The notes under the pieces: generated by a model
Told to the model about the DNA's origin: nothing
What the model saw: the letters and a program-made list of their open reading frames with translations, nothing else
The model's database searches: none
Shown here: piece after piece, positions 31,007 through 42,225 of the stretch
How the letters are laid out: the number at the start of each line of letters is the position of its first letter
Numbering within the stretch: position 1 is the first letter of the stretch
NCBI GenBank assembly: GCA_017311315.1
Contig: CM029628.1
Location: 186,001-250,000 of the forward strand
Reading direction: 5' to 3'
DNA length: 64,000 nucleotides
Source: Dendrocalamus latiflorus
Lineage: Eukaryota > Streptophyta > Magnoliopsida > Poales > Poaceae
Made by a program: the position numbers and the translations under genes

Positions 31007-31632
31007 CTACTGGGTGTAGCGTGGTTGTTTCCCCTTTTTGTCTACTTGCTGTGAAGGCTGTGTCGAAGGAGCGTCTACGAGCTGAGACGGGCCTATCTCC
31101 TTGTAAGTCTGCTCCACCTCGTCCTCGTCGTCGTCCTCACCGCCCTGGGACGGGAAGGTGGCGCTCCTCGTGGGGGACGAGCTCTGTCCCGTGTACGACC
31201 CTCGCAGCGTCGGGTCTGCAAGTCGTGTCGAAGGCACGTCTACGTCCCTCGCCGCGCCTGTGCTGCAACCACAACGACTAGCCGCACGACGTAGCCGACC
31301 TGCTAGCCTCTGTCATCCAACATTTTGTTAACCAACAAGATACGAAGATCTTAGGTACTAATTTTGTGAGTGGCTTTGTCGAAGCTTACCTCTAGGAAGC
31401 TACGCATCCTGACATCGTCGACTGTCATGGACATACGCTCTATGTCTTGTACGGACTGCTTCAAGGTTTTGCCCTGCAAACAAGCAAAATAATGGATAAT
31501 TTGCTGTATGTGATGTATCAACATAAACTGAAATTACACATGAAGTGATGAATGCAGTACCCTCCCCTCGGCGCTGAGCCGTCCTCGGTGGTTCTCCTCG
31601 TAGTGTGGGTCTAGCAGGTGGAATTGCGCCAT
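31007..31632 (-). pseudogene. Shrunken PMD-like (aminotransferase-like) gene of the MULE
   Basis: On the minus strand, an exon with ATG at 31632 encodes MAQFHLLDPHYEENHRGR and ends at a donor by 31561. A second exon, 31390-31473, adds 28 in-phase residues ending DDVRMRSFLE with GTAAGC after it. A last piece down to a stop at 31007 holds an acidic run (GGEDDDEDEVEQTYKEI) and the tail DAPSTQPSQQVDKKGK. QFHLLDPHY followed by a charged stretch is the usual start of grass plant-mobile-domain proteins, which are often carried by MULEs. The large central domain is missing, so this looks like an internally deleted copy that still splices. Family assignment rests on recall of motifs. Confidence 0.5.
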
Positions 31633-31798
31633 CCTACAAAAAAAATTTAATTTCTCAGTTCAACATATAAGTTAACAAAAAAATTGAACATGCATAAAAT
31701 ATGGAAAGAATAAGAAATTAAACAAGAAACATAGCAAATTGCATATGAAAAAACAACTAGACGAACTATGAAACATAACGAACAACAAGCACTCGCAC

Positions 31799-34561
31799 CT
31801 AACTAAGTGGCCAATGGCATGTGCGTGAATTGTGGCCAAGTCTACCACATCTGCTACATTGGTTCAGCTCGGGGTCAGTAAGAAAGGGGGTTGCTCTCCC
31901 TCGCCTCGTTCTTCCTGGAAGCTGATCCATAACCATCTTGTGTCTCGTCCTCTTTCTGGTTCCACGTTTGTTCCAACGGCTACTCGGATCCGCAATGTAT
32001 TTGGGCCCGGTGTATGGTGGCCACTCTCCCTCATCCCGGTAAGGCTCGAAACGGGGAGACCACGTAAGCACAAGGTTGTCAACACTCAACGACCGATGTA
32101 TCTTGCTCTCGTAGTCAAAGTTGCGATGCCTTGCTGCTGCCACATAATGAGAACACGGAAAGTGGTACTGCCTCGGTTTACCACATGTGCATGAGAAATC
32201 AATAAGGACAACCTTATGTCTCCTCGTCGGCCGGATCTCTCCATCGGTCGTTGTACCACCCCTTTCTACAACCTCGTAAGTGCCCGTGGCGTTGTCAAAA
32301 CAATGTACCTCATGTGCCTCAGCCCTCGCCTTTGCCCTTTCAAGGTGGCGCTTCAGTTTTGGCGCCCATCTCTTGTTTACTCTGTAGCGCCATTGCATGT
32401 GTGTGTCTTTCGTTGAACCAGGCAACAAGCTTGTAAAAGGTGAAGGATACGATAGCATTGACGGGCATACCACGTATACCCCTAAGCAAACTATTGAAGG
32501 ATTCGGCCATGTTGCTTGTTTGAAACTCGTACCTCCAGCCACCATCGTCATGAGCCCTTGTCCATTTGCCGACATCTCTCATCAATCCCGTCAACCACTG
32601 TCTACCTTCTGCGTTTGTTGCAGTACTAAGCTGCTCCAACTTCTCCTGGAAGAACTTGACCTCAAGCATTCGAGCGATCTCCTCGAACAGATGAAAGTTA
32701 TCCTTCATACTATCCTTACGGAGAAGATTCTCGGCAAGATGCCGAGTGCACCAACGGTGGTGCAAAGCTGGATACCCCGGTATCTGCTCCTGTACGGCAG
32801 CAAGTATGCCCTGGTGTCTATCAGATATGACACCAACCTCCCTATCAGGGCCGACCACGTGCCTCCGAACGAGCCGCAAGAACCATCCCCAGCTGTCTTT
32901 GTTCTCCCTCTCAACCAAAGCAAACGCCAAAGGAACCAACGCGTTGTCTGCGTCACAGGAAATGGCTATCAGAAGTGTGCCCTGGTACTTGCCAAGAAGA
33001 AATGTACCGTCAATGGAGAAGACGGGACGACAATGCCGAAAGGCCTCGATGGACTGAGCAAAGCACCAGAAAGCACGGAAGAATATCTGCATCCCATCTT
33101 GAGTCCATTCGTTCGGTTTTGGTACGTACTCATAATGCATGCCTGGATTAACCGCTTTGATTGCATTGAAGAGTGCTGGCAACTGCAAGTACCCATCTTC
33201 CCAGTCCCCATATATCATCTTCCAGATGCGTTGCTTTGCCCTCCATGCTTTTCCATACCTTATCTCGTATCCAAATTTCTCCTTAACAATCCCAGCAAGT
33301 GTCTTCACCTTCATATTGGGTTCTCCCTTTACTATGTGACACAGTGACTTGGCAATAATGGTAGAGGTCAATTGTCGATGCTTCTGTTTGAGCTCTGCTT
33401 CGGCACAAGTGTGTGGGTCAACGATTCTTGTGATCTTGAACTTTCCCGTGTCCTTCTGTTTCCTAGCACAAATCCTCCATTCACATGTTTCCTTCTCGCA
33501 CACAACTGTGTACCTCCGCTCCACATAAGAATGCCTCACCTTGAATGGCCTTCTACGAATCACTGAATACTCCTGCAGCCACCTTTTCAATGCTGACAAG
33601 TCCTCAAACACCATGCCCTTCTCAATTGTCATGCTTGACCCGGCCTCAGGAGCATCTAGCAACTCGTCATCCCTTCCTTCTGCATAAGCCCCGTGAGAAT
33701 GCCTAAGATCGCTGAATTCATGAACTGATGGATCCCGGCCAGGGCAATAACGCCTGATCAGCTCAATATCATTTTCGGACAGCTCTCCAAAAGGGCGGTC
33801 ATCTTCAGAATCAACGGCCCTTGCGATCTCGTAAGGCACCAGATCATCCACAATTTGAACATCCACACTGTTGGAGTCCCTACAGACTTCTTCAACGTTG
33901 CCAGATGGAGCAACGGGAGGAACAACCACATTATCAGGAATGTCTCCTACATCATAAGCATGAAAACGATGGGATTGAGACAAAAGAATGGAATAACGGG
34001 AAAAGGTTAAAGTGTTGCTCGCCACTTACTGGGATGATCCTGAGGGGCCGCCACGACATCATCAGTCCGACATTCGACTCGAACTGGTTGAGAAATATGA
34101 ACCTCGTTCGGGGCAGATAGAGCATCGGGCACCTCAGGCACTTCTTCCACATCCACCGCAAGGTCCGGTAACGGAGGGTCAAAGGGTGCCTGATCACCTA
34201 GTTCTGGTGAATAACCGTGGGGGGTGGGATCAATGGACACCTTCCGCACAACAAGGTCCAAACATTGGAACTCATTCCTCATAACCAATTTGACATATTT
34301 GTTCCACTGATCCTCACAACCAATTAAGATCAACCGCCTTAGAATTGTGTCTTTCGAACCGAAGTGAAGTAACCCCTCAACTGTGATGCTCTCCTCGTTT
34401 GCATGACAATGTAGCTCCTCCCGGGCCCTAGCAACCAACTCACTAAACGACGGCCGATCACTGAATATCAAAGGCACCCTTTGCATTTCAACAAATCGAA
34501 CATTTCCATAATCATCAGTTGTCACACTGCCTCCATGATATAGGGTGACTAGGTTGTCCAT
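31799..34561 (-). pseudogene. MULE transposase (MURA-like), one frameshift
   Basis: Exon 1 runs 34561-34030 and exon 2 from 33946 down to 31799, joined across an 83-bp GT-AG intron (CCCA|GTAAGT ... GTAG|GAGACATT). Exon 1 encodes the N-terminal region (MDNLVTLYHGGSVTTDDYG). Exon 2 has a MuDR DNA-binding type domain (VFEDLSALKRWLQEY, CEWRICARKQ), the MULE DDE domain (FSIDGTFLLGKYQG, GVISDRHQGILAA, SNMAESFNSLLRG), a SWIM zinc finger (CTCGKPRQYHFPCSHYVAA) and a CCHC knuckle (CSRCGRLGHNSRTC). The reading frame shifts by one base near 32367-32380, between FNERHTHAMALQS and NKRWAPKLKRHLE; all domains remain recognisable on either side. MURA cuts and pastes the MULE. The neighbouring PMD-like gene downstream on the same strand supports a MULE. 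Its TIRs were not identified. Confidence 0.9.
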
Positions 34562-35160
34562 CTAGTTCATACAGAAAACCAAACTTAATACCTTTAATCG
34601 AAATTGGATACTAAATAGTAACTAATAAGTACCTAGTCACTAACAGCTCACCCTGAACTAAACAACCCGTGGACAATACACCACCCTGAACCATATATAA
34701 CACTGGCATCAAAGTTTCTCTATGCACATGGAAGCATCACTTAACAATCTATAAGTGCAAATCTAACCCAATAAAAATGTCCACAAAGAACTAAGTATAG
34801 TTACCACAACAGCGTAAACAGTCTATTATCCATTAAGTTGTGAAGCCAAATCCCGCAAAACATTAGCTTCCTATGCTAATCAAGATAGCAAACAATATAG
34901 TAAATATTAGACACAACCTACCATATATTGTCATAATCATGTAAAACTACAGTGTCCAAAGGTCACCGAAAACATATAATGCATACATCAACTCCTCTTC
35001 ATTATAAGTATTAATCTATTCAAATGAGATTTGTTAGAACAGGTTCCCTCAACTATTCCAGACTTGCAACAAAACAACAGGCAACTCCCAAACTCCTAAC
35101 AACCTCAGTCCTCAGCCATTGTGATTACCATGACTGCATAAACATCTAATTCACATTACA
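34562..35160. other. Upstream flank of the MULE transposase
   Basis: AT-rich sequence with no gene or repeat recognised. It would hold the transposase promoter and leader. Confidence 0.4.
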
Positions 35161-35219
35161 TTAAACCATGGATTTCTACATTCCTGCTATCTTTTGATTC
35201 ACCTGTGGGAGTTGTTTTA

Positions 35220-35700
35220 CTTGTGCAGCGGAGATGCGGGCGGGCGGAGAGGGGAGGCGGGCGGGCGTGGATGGGGAGGCCGGCGGCGTGCTTGCAGACG
35301 CGGGCGGGGAGGCCGGGGACAGGAGGCGGTGGCACCGGGGGCGCACGGGAGGCGGCGGCACCAGGAGGCGGATGGGAGGCGGCCGGGAGGCCGGGAGGCG
35401 GACGGGCACCACGGGCGGGGAGGGGAGGCCGGCGGCGTGCTTGCAGACGCGGGCGGGCGGAGACGCGGGCGGCCGCGGCGGGGAGGCGGATGGCAGGCGG
35501 CACCACCAGGGGGCGGCGGCACCAGGGGGCGGCGGCGGGGAGGCGGGAGGCCGGGGACGGGAGGCGGCGGCACCAGGAGGCGGACGGTAGGCGGCCGGGA
35601 GGCCGGGAGGCGGACGGGCACCACGGGCGGGGAGGGGAGGCGGCGGGAGGCGGCGGCACCACGCGAATGAGACAACGGGAGAGACCGAAAGAAACACAAG
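35220..35700. repeat. GC-rich low-complexity block of GGAGGCGG-type units
   Basis: Irregular repeats of GGGAGGCGGCGG, GGCGGACGGGCACCACGGGC and GGCGTGCTTGCAGACGCGGGC fill this block. Long frames on both strands are Gly/Arg-rich or Pro/Ala/Arg-rich and result from the composition, so none is called as a gene. Confidence 0.75.
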
Positions 35701-35730
35701 CAGAGGGGATATGGCCGCCCGGGGCCCCAA

Positions 35731-35838
35731 AGCTCGGCGCCAAGATCCACGGCTCCGAGCTCGGAGCCACGACCCACGGTGCCGAGCTCGGAGCCACCAA
35801 TCACGGCGCCGAGCTCGGAGCCACCAGTTACGGCGCCG
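35731..35838. repeat. 27-bp tandem repeat, four units
   Basis: Units starting AGCTCGG(C/A)G and ending GGYKCCG recur at 35731, 35758, 35785 and 35812. Unit junctions contain GGCGCCGAGCTCGG, an almost self-complementary sequence. Diverged units continue to about 35960. The block lies on the 5' side of the MULE transposase and may belong to the element's terminal region. Confidence 0.88.
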
Positions 35839-36089
35839 AGCTCTTGCCACGTCGGCGCCACGCAGGCCGCGGCGCTGGAGCGGGCCTGGGACCTCGGAGC
35901 CATGGACCACGGCGCCGAGACGTGTTACCTCGGCGCCGTGGGTCACGGCGCCGAGCTCTGGGTCCAAAAACGGAATTAAAACTACCAGGGGTCTAAATGT
36001 GAATATTTTTCAAAAAAAGGGCTAAAATACAAAATATTCGGTTCTATAGGTCGTCTCGTGCCGCCTTCCCTTGTGCTGACCATGGAGGG

Positions 36090-36325
36090 CCTGTTCTTTT
36101 TGACTACGACTTATAACTTTTGGTTGTGGCTTGTGATTTTTGGGCTATTTGTATGAGAGATTACAGAGTAACAAAAACTCATGTACGATTTTTGCCGATA
36201 TAAATGAAGTTAGTAAAGTATGTATTACAATTAACTAGTAGACCATATCTTAAAAAAAATACTCTGTTTAAAAACTAGTTACTACCGAAAAACAGCTTTT
36301 AGAAATTGAAAAAAACATGGCCGAA
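36090..36325. repeat. Tourist-like MITE remnant
   Basis: The left end GGCCTGTTCTTTTTGACT and the inverted right end CGGCCATGTTTTTTTC resemble Tourist termini, and the inner sequence (TTATAACTTTTGGTTGTGGC) is of the same style as the element at 6172. A clean TWA duplication is not visible. Confidence 0.45.
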
Positions 36326-36489
36326 TGATCAATTGACCGAGTATGTCAAGTTGTGAACCGAATCGCGCGAGGCGACGGTCAGCATGCACCATGTCGTGTG
36401 TAAAAAAAACCCAAAGAAATACTCTTACCAGATTACCAGTGAATATGTGAACGATTGTGTGTGTGACATCCATGTGTCCTTGCATTGAT

Positions 36490-38139
36490 CAGTGGCGGAT
36501 CCAGAAATTTCAAAATAAGTATTCGAAGTTATAAAAATATTATCTAATAAAAAACATAAAAATCCACAATTGCGAAAATTACTAGAGACAACGTCTCAAA
36601 TAATATAAAGAAATTAAAAAATAATTAAAAATCACAAATTAACTCAACGATTCTTTGTGCCTTGGAACCGATTAAAAGATTACAATTATTTCCACTAATG
36701 TACAATTCCACTTAGCCCCTATTATCTCTTCTGAAACTATCTATATTTACTATTCACATCAGGATAGTGAAAATCGACTTGAAACTATTTGTTCACACTT
36801 GTGAAATACTTGCTATTTGTTCATAGAATCATAGGTAAGAGGTGGAGAATATGTATTTCAATAATTTATAAGCAATAATTTGTCTACTGCTAAGGATCTT
36901 ATTTCACAGATTCACAGCAAAGTGCTTAGATGAAAGCATAACATGAAGCTCAGTAGCTCACACCTCTGAAATACTTAGCAGATAGATATAGGCTACTCAG
37001 ACTTAAAGATGTGGAGAACATGGATTTCAATTCATAAGTCATAACCACTAATTTAAAGATAACTGAGCCAAATCCAGTAATCCACCACATCTAAACAAGA
37101 TCTAAGCACCGAAAGTGAAACAAAGAAGAAACATATGCTAAATCGATATCCATTCAGTCATCCACGCATCTATCATCCACTTAACTCGGAAGTATAAAAC
37201 TACAAACTCTAGGGGTACACAAGCAGAGCAGATTTACCATCTACGCATCTAGATTCTATAGCATGGGGGTCGCCGGGTCGGAGAGGACGAACCTGCTCCA
37301 GTACTGTAGGCCTGTAGTGCGGCAGTGCCTACTTGGACGGTGGCCACTTCAGCCTCCAACGCTTCTGCCACCTGCGCAGCCTCCAGCCCCCGTGCAACCT
37401 ACGCCACCTCCAGAAGACCAGAACCAGGGGCACGGACATCCACCACTGCTAGGCGCTAGTTGAGTTGTAGGAAATAATCCTGACTTGGTCAGGTTGGTTC
37501 TCACTGAACTGTGTTTCAGAGTCCAGCGCATTTGAAAGTTTCAGACTTCAGGTGTTTCAGTTTAGAAAACAGCGCAGTACGCGCGACGTTGTGTGTGCGT
37601 GTCTGACAAAATCGGATCGTAGTCGAGAATTTAGCTTTTCTATTGAGTTGGTTGTAAAATGGGTTAAGTATTGTATTCTCATTGCATTCTTTGAGTAAAG
37701 AAATACAGAAAATTGCCCCATCTGCTAGCGCTCCCTTTGTTGTTTTTTTCGTTATCTCTAAAAATACTGTTCCACTTCTGAAAATACTGAAGATCTGCAT
37801 ATTCTTGAGGCGTGTTGATTCCTGGAGGCAATCCAACATGAGTGCCGAGGGATGGAGAGACGATCATACGCTAGATGAAGAGAGGAGAGACTAAGTGAGA
37901 CACGGTTTCACAATTGTGTATGAACAGGATGACAGTGGGTCTGGACCTCGATGAGAGGGGAAATATGACAAAAGGATCTGGCGTCAATTTGGGCTAACTA
38001 GGTGTGAAAGGTGTGAACAGAACGAATTTAGCCTAACTACTAGTATACATATGTATTATATCTTGTATATAATGGTTTTTTTGCCAAAAATTTTAGGTAT
38101 TCAGTTGAATACCCATGCATTGGGCTGGATCCGCCCATG
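36490..38139. mobile_element. Non-autonomous hAT element, 1.65 kb
   Basis: The ends CAGTGGCGGATCCAG and, inverted, CATGGGCGGATCCAG are flanked by a perfect 8-bp duplication GCATTGAT (36482-36489 and 38140-38147). The interior is AT-rich and has no transposase. A Pro/Gln-rich 66-codon frame at 37263-37463 is the only notable reading frame and has no recognised family. The 8-bp target and CAG start indicate hAT. Confidence 0.9.
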
Positions 38140-38306
38140 GCATTGATACTTGCTACATGTGTATCGTTGGCAACCCTTTTGCCATTGGATTGCTTTGGCA
38201 AAGGCAGAGGGAGGCAGTCCCTGACTTTGAGGCAATGTCAGCCGTTGGATCAAGAATGAACAGCACAGATTCAGCCTAAACAGTAGTTCCACCAACAGTG
38301 ACCGCT

Positions 38307-40690
38307 TGTAACATCCTATTTTCGGGTTTGTTACTTTGTGCTGTAATTCGATGTTATTTGCTGAAGCTGGTGTTTAAAGTTCAAAAGCCCAGAGTTTAAA
38401 TTTCAGTTCCTATTTTTTATCTTGCTTAATTTCCTTTCTCCCACCAAAAATTCAAATTTTTCTGGGTGGGCCGGCCCCTTTTCTTTTTCGACCCAGCAGG
38501 CCTGCTTGGCCTCCTTTCCTTTCTTGCATCCTTGGGCCTTTCAGTCTGCTTAGCCGCCCAGCGCCTCCTTTTTCTTTCTTCCCCCTCCCCTGTTCCCGCC
38601 CGAGCACGCCGCACCGATGGCGCCACGCATCGCTACCCTTGGATGCTCCTCTCCTACCGGTGCTAGCCTTCCCTATGGCAACTCCGTCGTCAGCCCGTAC
38701 TCCTTCTCTCGAGCCTAGATGCTCGCCTCACCCTTAGCTCCTCCGCGTGTCGTCCCTCCGCTCGCATCCAGGCCAACACGCGCTGGCTGTGGCATTGATG
38801 CCTCATCGCCTTAAAGCCACCTGCACTGAGCTCGTGTCACTCCTCCCGCCTAGCCTTGCGCCCCTCTCGTTGAGCTCTGCCCCGTGGCCTCACAGTTGCT
38901 CGGCCGTACGCGAGCGACAAATGCCCCATAAGTATCGCCTCTTCCCCGCGTGCTTTCACACCTCATCAATCGTAGTGCGCACTTGGTGCTCCCCACTCTG
39001 CCCTAGCTCGACGCTAGCCTCAGCCTCGCCCTTCCTCCACTCAAGTGCGTGACAGTGCCCCATTACCGTTGCTCGCCTTAAATTCGTGCCCAACGCTCTC
39101 CACTTCCATCCTCCCTCTATAAAAGCCTGGTCAATCCCCCGACTGCTCCTCATCTACCTCTCACTCCAACTCCCGGAGCTCAAAATCACCGCCGCCAGGA
39201 GTTCCTTCGGCCACCGTCGTTGCCAGCTCATTTCGGAGAACCACCTTCGGCATTGCCCCTTTCCTTAAGTTTCTCTTACCCCTCTAATGCTCCCAGCAAG
39301 CCTAATTGGCTTCTCCTCCTTTGCAGCTTGCCGACGACGGGTTCTTCTCCAACTCCAGCCACCTCTCCTCGCCGGCGACTTCGATCTCCGCTGTTCGATT
39401 CCTTACGGTTGGATCCTTGCTGTCCCATGAAGCCATTCGTTATGTCAATCTGAAGCTCTGCCACCTCTTCTTCCCTAGCCCCAATCGCCTACCTCCGCCG
39501 TTCAAGCTCTCCCAACTCATCCCTGGCCTTCCCAAGCTCCCCTTCCTTTCGCGTTGAGCTCCCAATCACTTGTAGATGCTCCCTTCATTTTTAATTTAGC
39601 TCTAGTTGAGTAGCTTGCCGCCACAACCATCCCCTATTTCCACTATCGCCTACTTGCCGCCGACGCCCCTCCAGTCCGTGTTAGTCCAATTCAACCCGCC
39701 AGGAGGTCCGCACAGAGCCGACCATTCCATTTTGCAAATGCACCCATGCCTCCATGGTCTCCCTCGTTGCCGACATGCCTTGCCACCGTTCAACTAAGGA
39801 AGAACACTATTCCTACGTGCTTAGTACTAAGCTTTTTCATTAGTAGTTAATGACTATGCTTAGCATTTGTTAATGAACCATTGACCGATGGGCCCCAGGC
39901 CGGTTTAAATCCTTAAACTGACACATGGGCCCCACCTCCGTTAAAAATCTAATTAAAACCTGATTATAGATTCGGGCCATTGACATCTAGGCCCAAAACA
40001 CTGTTTACACAATACCGAGGCCCCACATGTCAGCCTCTGGCCATTTCCAGAAAAGAAAATGATTTTCTTTAATTAAATAAACCATGGGCTCCACATGTCA
40101 TACACTGAACTTTCAAGATTCAAAAATATTTTAAAAACAATTAAAAAACAGTGGAACCCACCTATCAGAGAGAACTCTCTCTCCTCTATTTATTTTTGAG
40201 ATTTTTCCTGAAAATAAACTTTAGAAAGCTCGTTCTCCCTCGTCATAGCTCTGAATTAGCGAAACTGGTTTCAAAAATTTTCTAAATTCAAGCTCTTTCT
40301 GCTGGTTCTTGTTTCATTCAATTTGGAGTTCATTTGAATTTTTGTTTGGGGATTTATTTGCTCTCCTTGTCTGTCGTTTGCTTTCGGTACGTTCGTTCGA
40401 GTAGAGCTCGAGGACGCAACCGAACCATAAGGTGATGCTTCTTAGGAACGGTAAGACCCACCGACCTATGACCCAGGTGAGTCAACACTTTGATCACTCT
40501 GCTCCTATATTTCATATGGATTATGTTTATTTAATCTAGTCAATAGTGCACGCTTTATTTTATGTACAAGCTTATGTTACTTGCAAGGTAGCTATTACCC
40601 ATTTGTTGTGTTATTAATATATGTACACCACCCTTGAACACTCAAGAACCCTGACTATTGTCACCTTAGTTGATTATAATAAGATGACTT
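38307..40690 (+). repeat. Probable long-LTR (Gypsy-like) fragment with promoter
   Basis: The block starts TGTAACATCC, a common start of long grass LTRs. It passes through a C-rich segment to a clear TATA box (TATAAAA, 39118-39124) with pyrimidine-rich sequence after it, and continues into the repeat at 40690. No gag or pol is seen, so it could be a solo or truncated LTR. The C-rich frames at 38466-39797 are composition artefacts. The end was not located. Confidence 0.4.
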
Positions 40691-42225
40691 CATCTATAAG
40701 TCTTAAATAAATGCCATGCTAGTTCTGTCAAGTCTTAGGGCACTAGCATGCCCTACTCATCAATCTTAAAACATAAAATCTTGATTTGGGGCAGTCATGA
40801 GATGTAAGTGGCTAATAGTTTGAAACCACGTATTTTATGCTTTTCAAAACTGAAACCGCATATTTTATGCTTTTCAAAACCCTAAACACTTGCTATATCT
40901 GTCTGAGCGGATGGTAAGAGTAGTTGGTGCGGATGGAGCATGAGAATATGTGGTTGTGGTATGCACCGCCCAGAGAAATTAAGAACTTAATCCTGTGATG
41001 ACCTCCTCATGTAAGACATTACAACCACAAGCTGGCAAACTGTAGGCTTGACTGAATAATTTACTAGACCCTTGAAGTCATCTCACAAATAGGAGAAAGG
41101 TATAATTGTGTAGTAGGAATAAAAATCCAACTTGAATGAGACACCGAGTAAAGGTGATGTTCACTAGCTGCACTAGATGTTGTGGAGAGTGGAGTGCAGC
41201 TGCGCTAGACATTGTGTGGAACTTTCCGCACAACTTATGTGACCTTCTTCATGAGTGATAAGCCTATATGGGTGAGGTGACGATAGGGCGAGATATTGTA
41301 AAGGTCTCATGATGATCTCTCGATCTACATGACCAAGGAATCATGTGGGCCCATCGAAGCTGATTGTCTCTTATGGGTAAAGTGTATAGTTTCTGCAGAG
41401 TATAACTATTTGAACAGCCTACGGTCAAGGGCGGACATGGGACCTTCCTCGAGTTAGTTTTATTTCCAAAACTTTGTGGGTGGGATGAAAAAACGGTTGG
41501 GGGGAAGTACTCCAACTTTGACTTTTTCTTGGGGGGGGGGGGGAAGTACTCCAGTATTATTATTATGGTGGATGTAACCTATTGATAAAAAATCTAGTAT
41601 AGGTGGATGAAACCATGTAACTAGTGGATGAAACTTGCACTACTATATGTATTGCATGATTTAAGCTCTTTAAAGCATGTTTTGTCAAAAAAATGCTAGG
41701 TTATAGAATTTGTACTTATAATATTTGCAACTATCACTTTATGCAATTAAAAGAACGTGAGCCACCCTTGTTTATGCCTTGCATATATAATTATGTGCAT
41801 TCTATGTGTTGGCTTGCGGAGTACGGTTGTGTGTGCTCACCCTTGCTCTCAACCCTCCCCTTCAAAGTTTGCGAATCAAGATCAGTATGCCTACTACCAG
41901 GACCAAGGTGACAAGGGCAGTGAAAATGGTGACAATTAAAATAGGACCTAGTATTCCAGTATCTCCTTACAGTATAGCCGACCACGCTAACTGGTGGGTG
42001 AGTTTAATATTAGCCAGGCTTCTGGGTAATATTAACAACACATAATTTGTCTCGGTCGCTTGCCTGTGAAGAGATGAGCCCCTCATTTTGCTTCTACTAT
42101 TGCTTTTGTATTTCTGTAATGAACTCATTTGGCTTGACACCCCCTTTTGTAAAGCTTATCCCGATATAGAATATTTAAACTCTGGTATTGTAATATTAAT
42201 GAATGGTATAGTCCGTATGAGAGAC
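40690..42225 (+). repeat. Interspersed repeat, copy 1
   Basis: It shares order and wording with 54830-56700: the GGGCAGTCAT phrase, a GGATGGTAAGAG block, TGACCTCCTCATGT, repeated GTGGATGTAACC/GTGGATGAAAC phrases, and an AAGCTTATCCCGATATAG-like end followed by TTGTAATATTA. The copies are clearly diverged. It is probably the downstream half of the LTR-like block starting at 38307. A run of 13 G lies at 41531-41543. Confidence 0.65.

Noticed and set aside
35156..35996. Frames of up to 263 codons on both strands
   Set aside because: They are translations of GGAGGCGG-type low-complexity and 27-bp repeats; all six frames look alike in quality.
41531..41543. Run of 13 G, possible structural signal
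   Set aside because: A single homopolymer in decayed repeat DNA; length may be unreliable in assembly.
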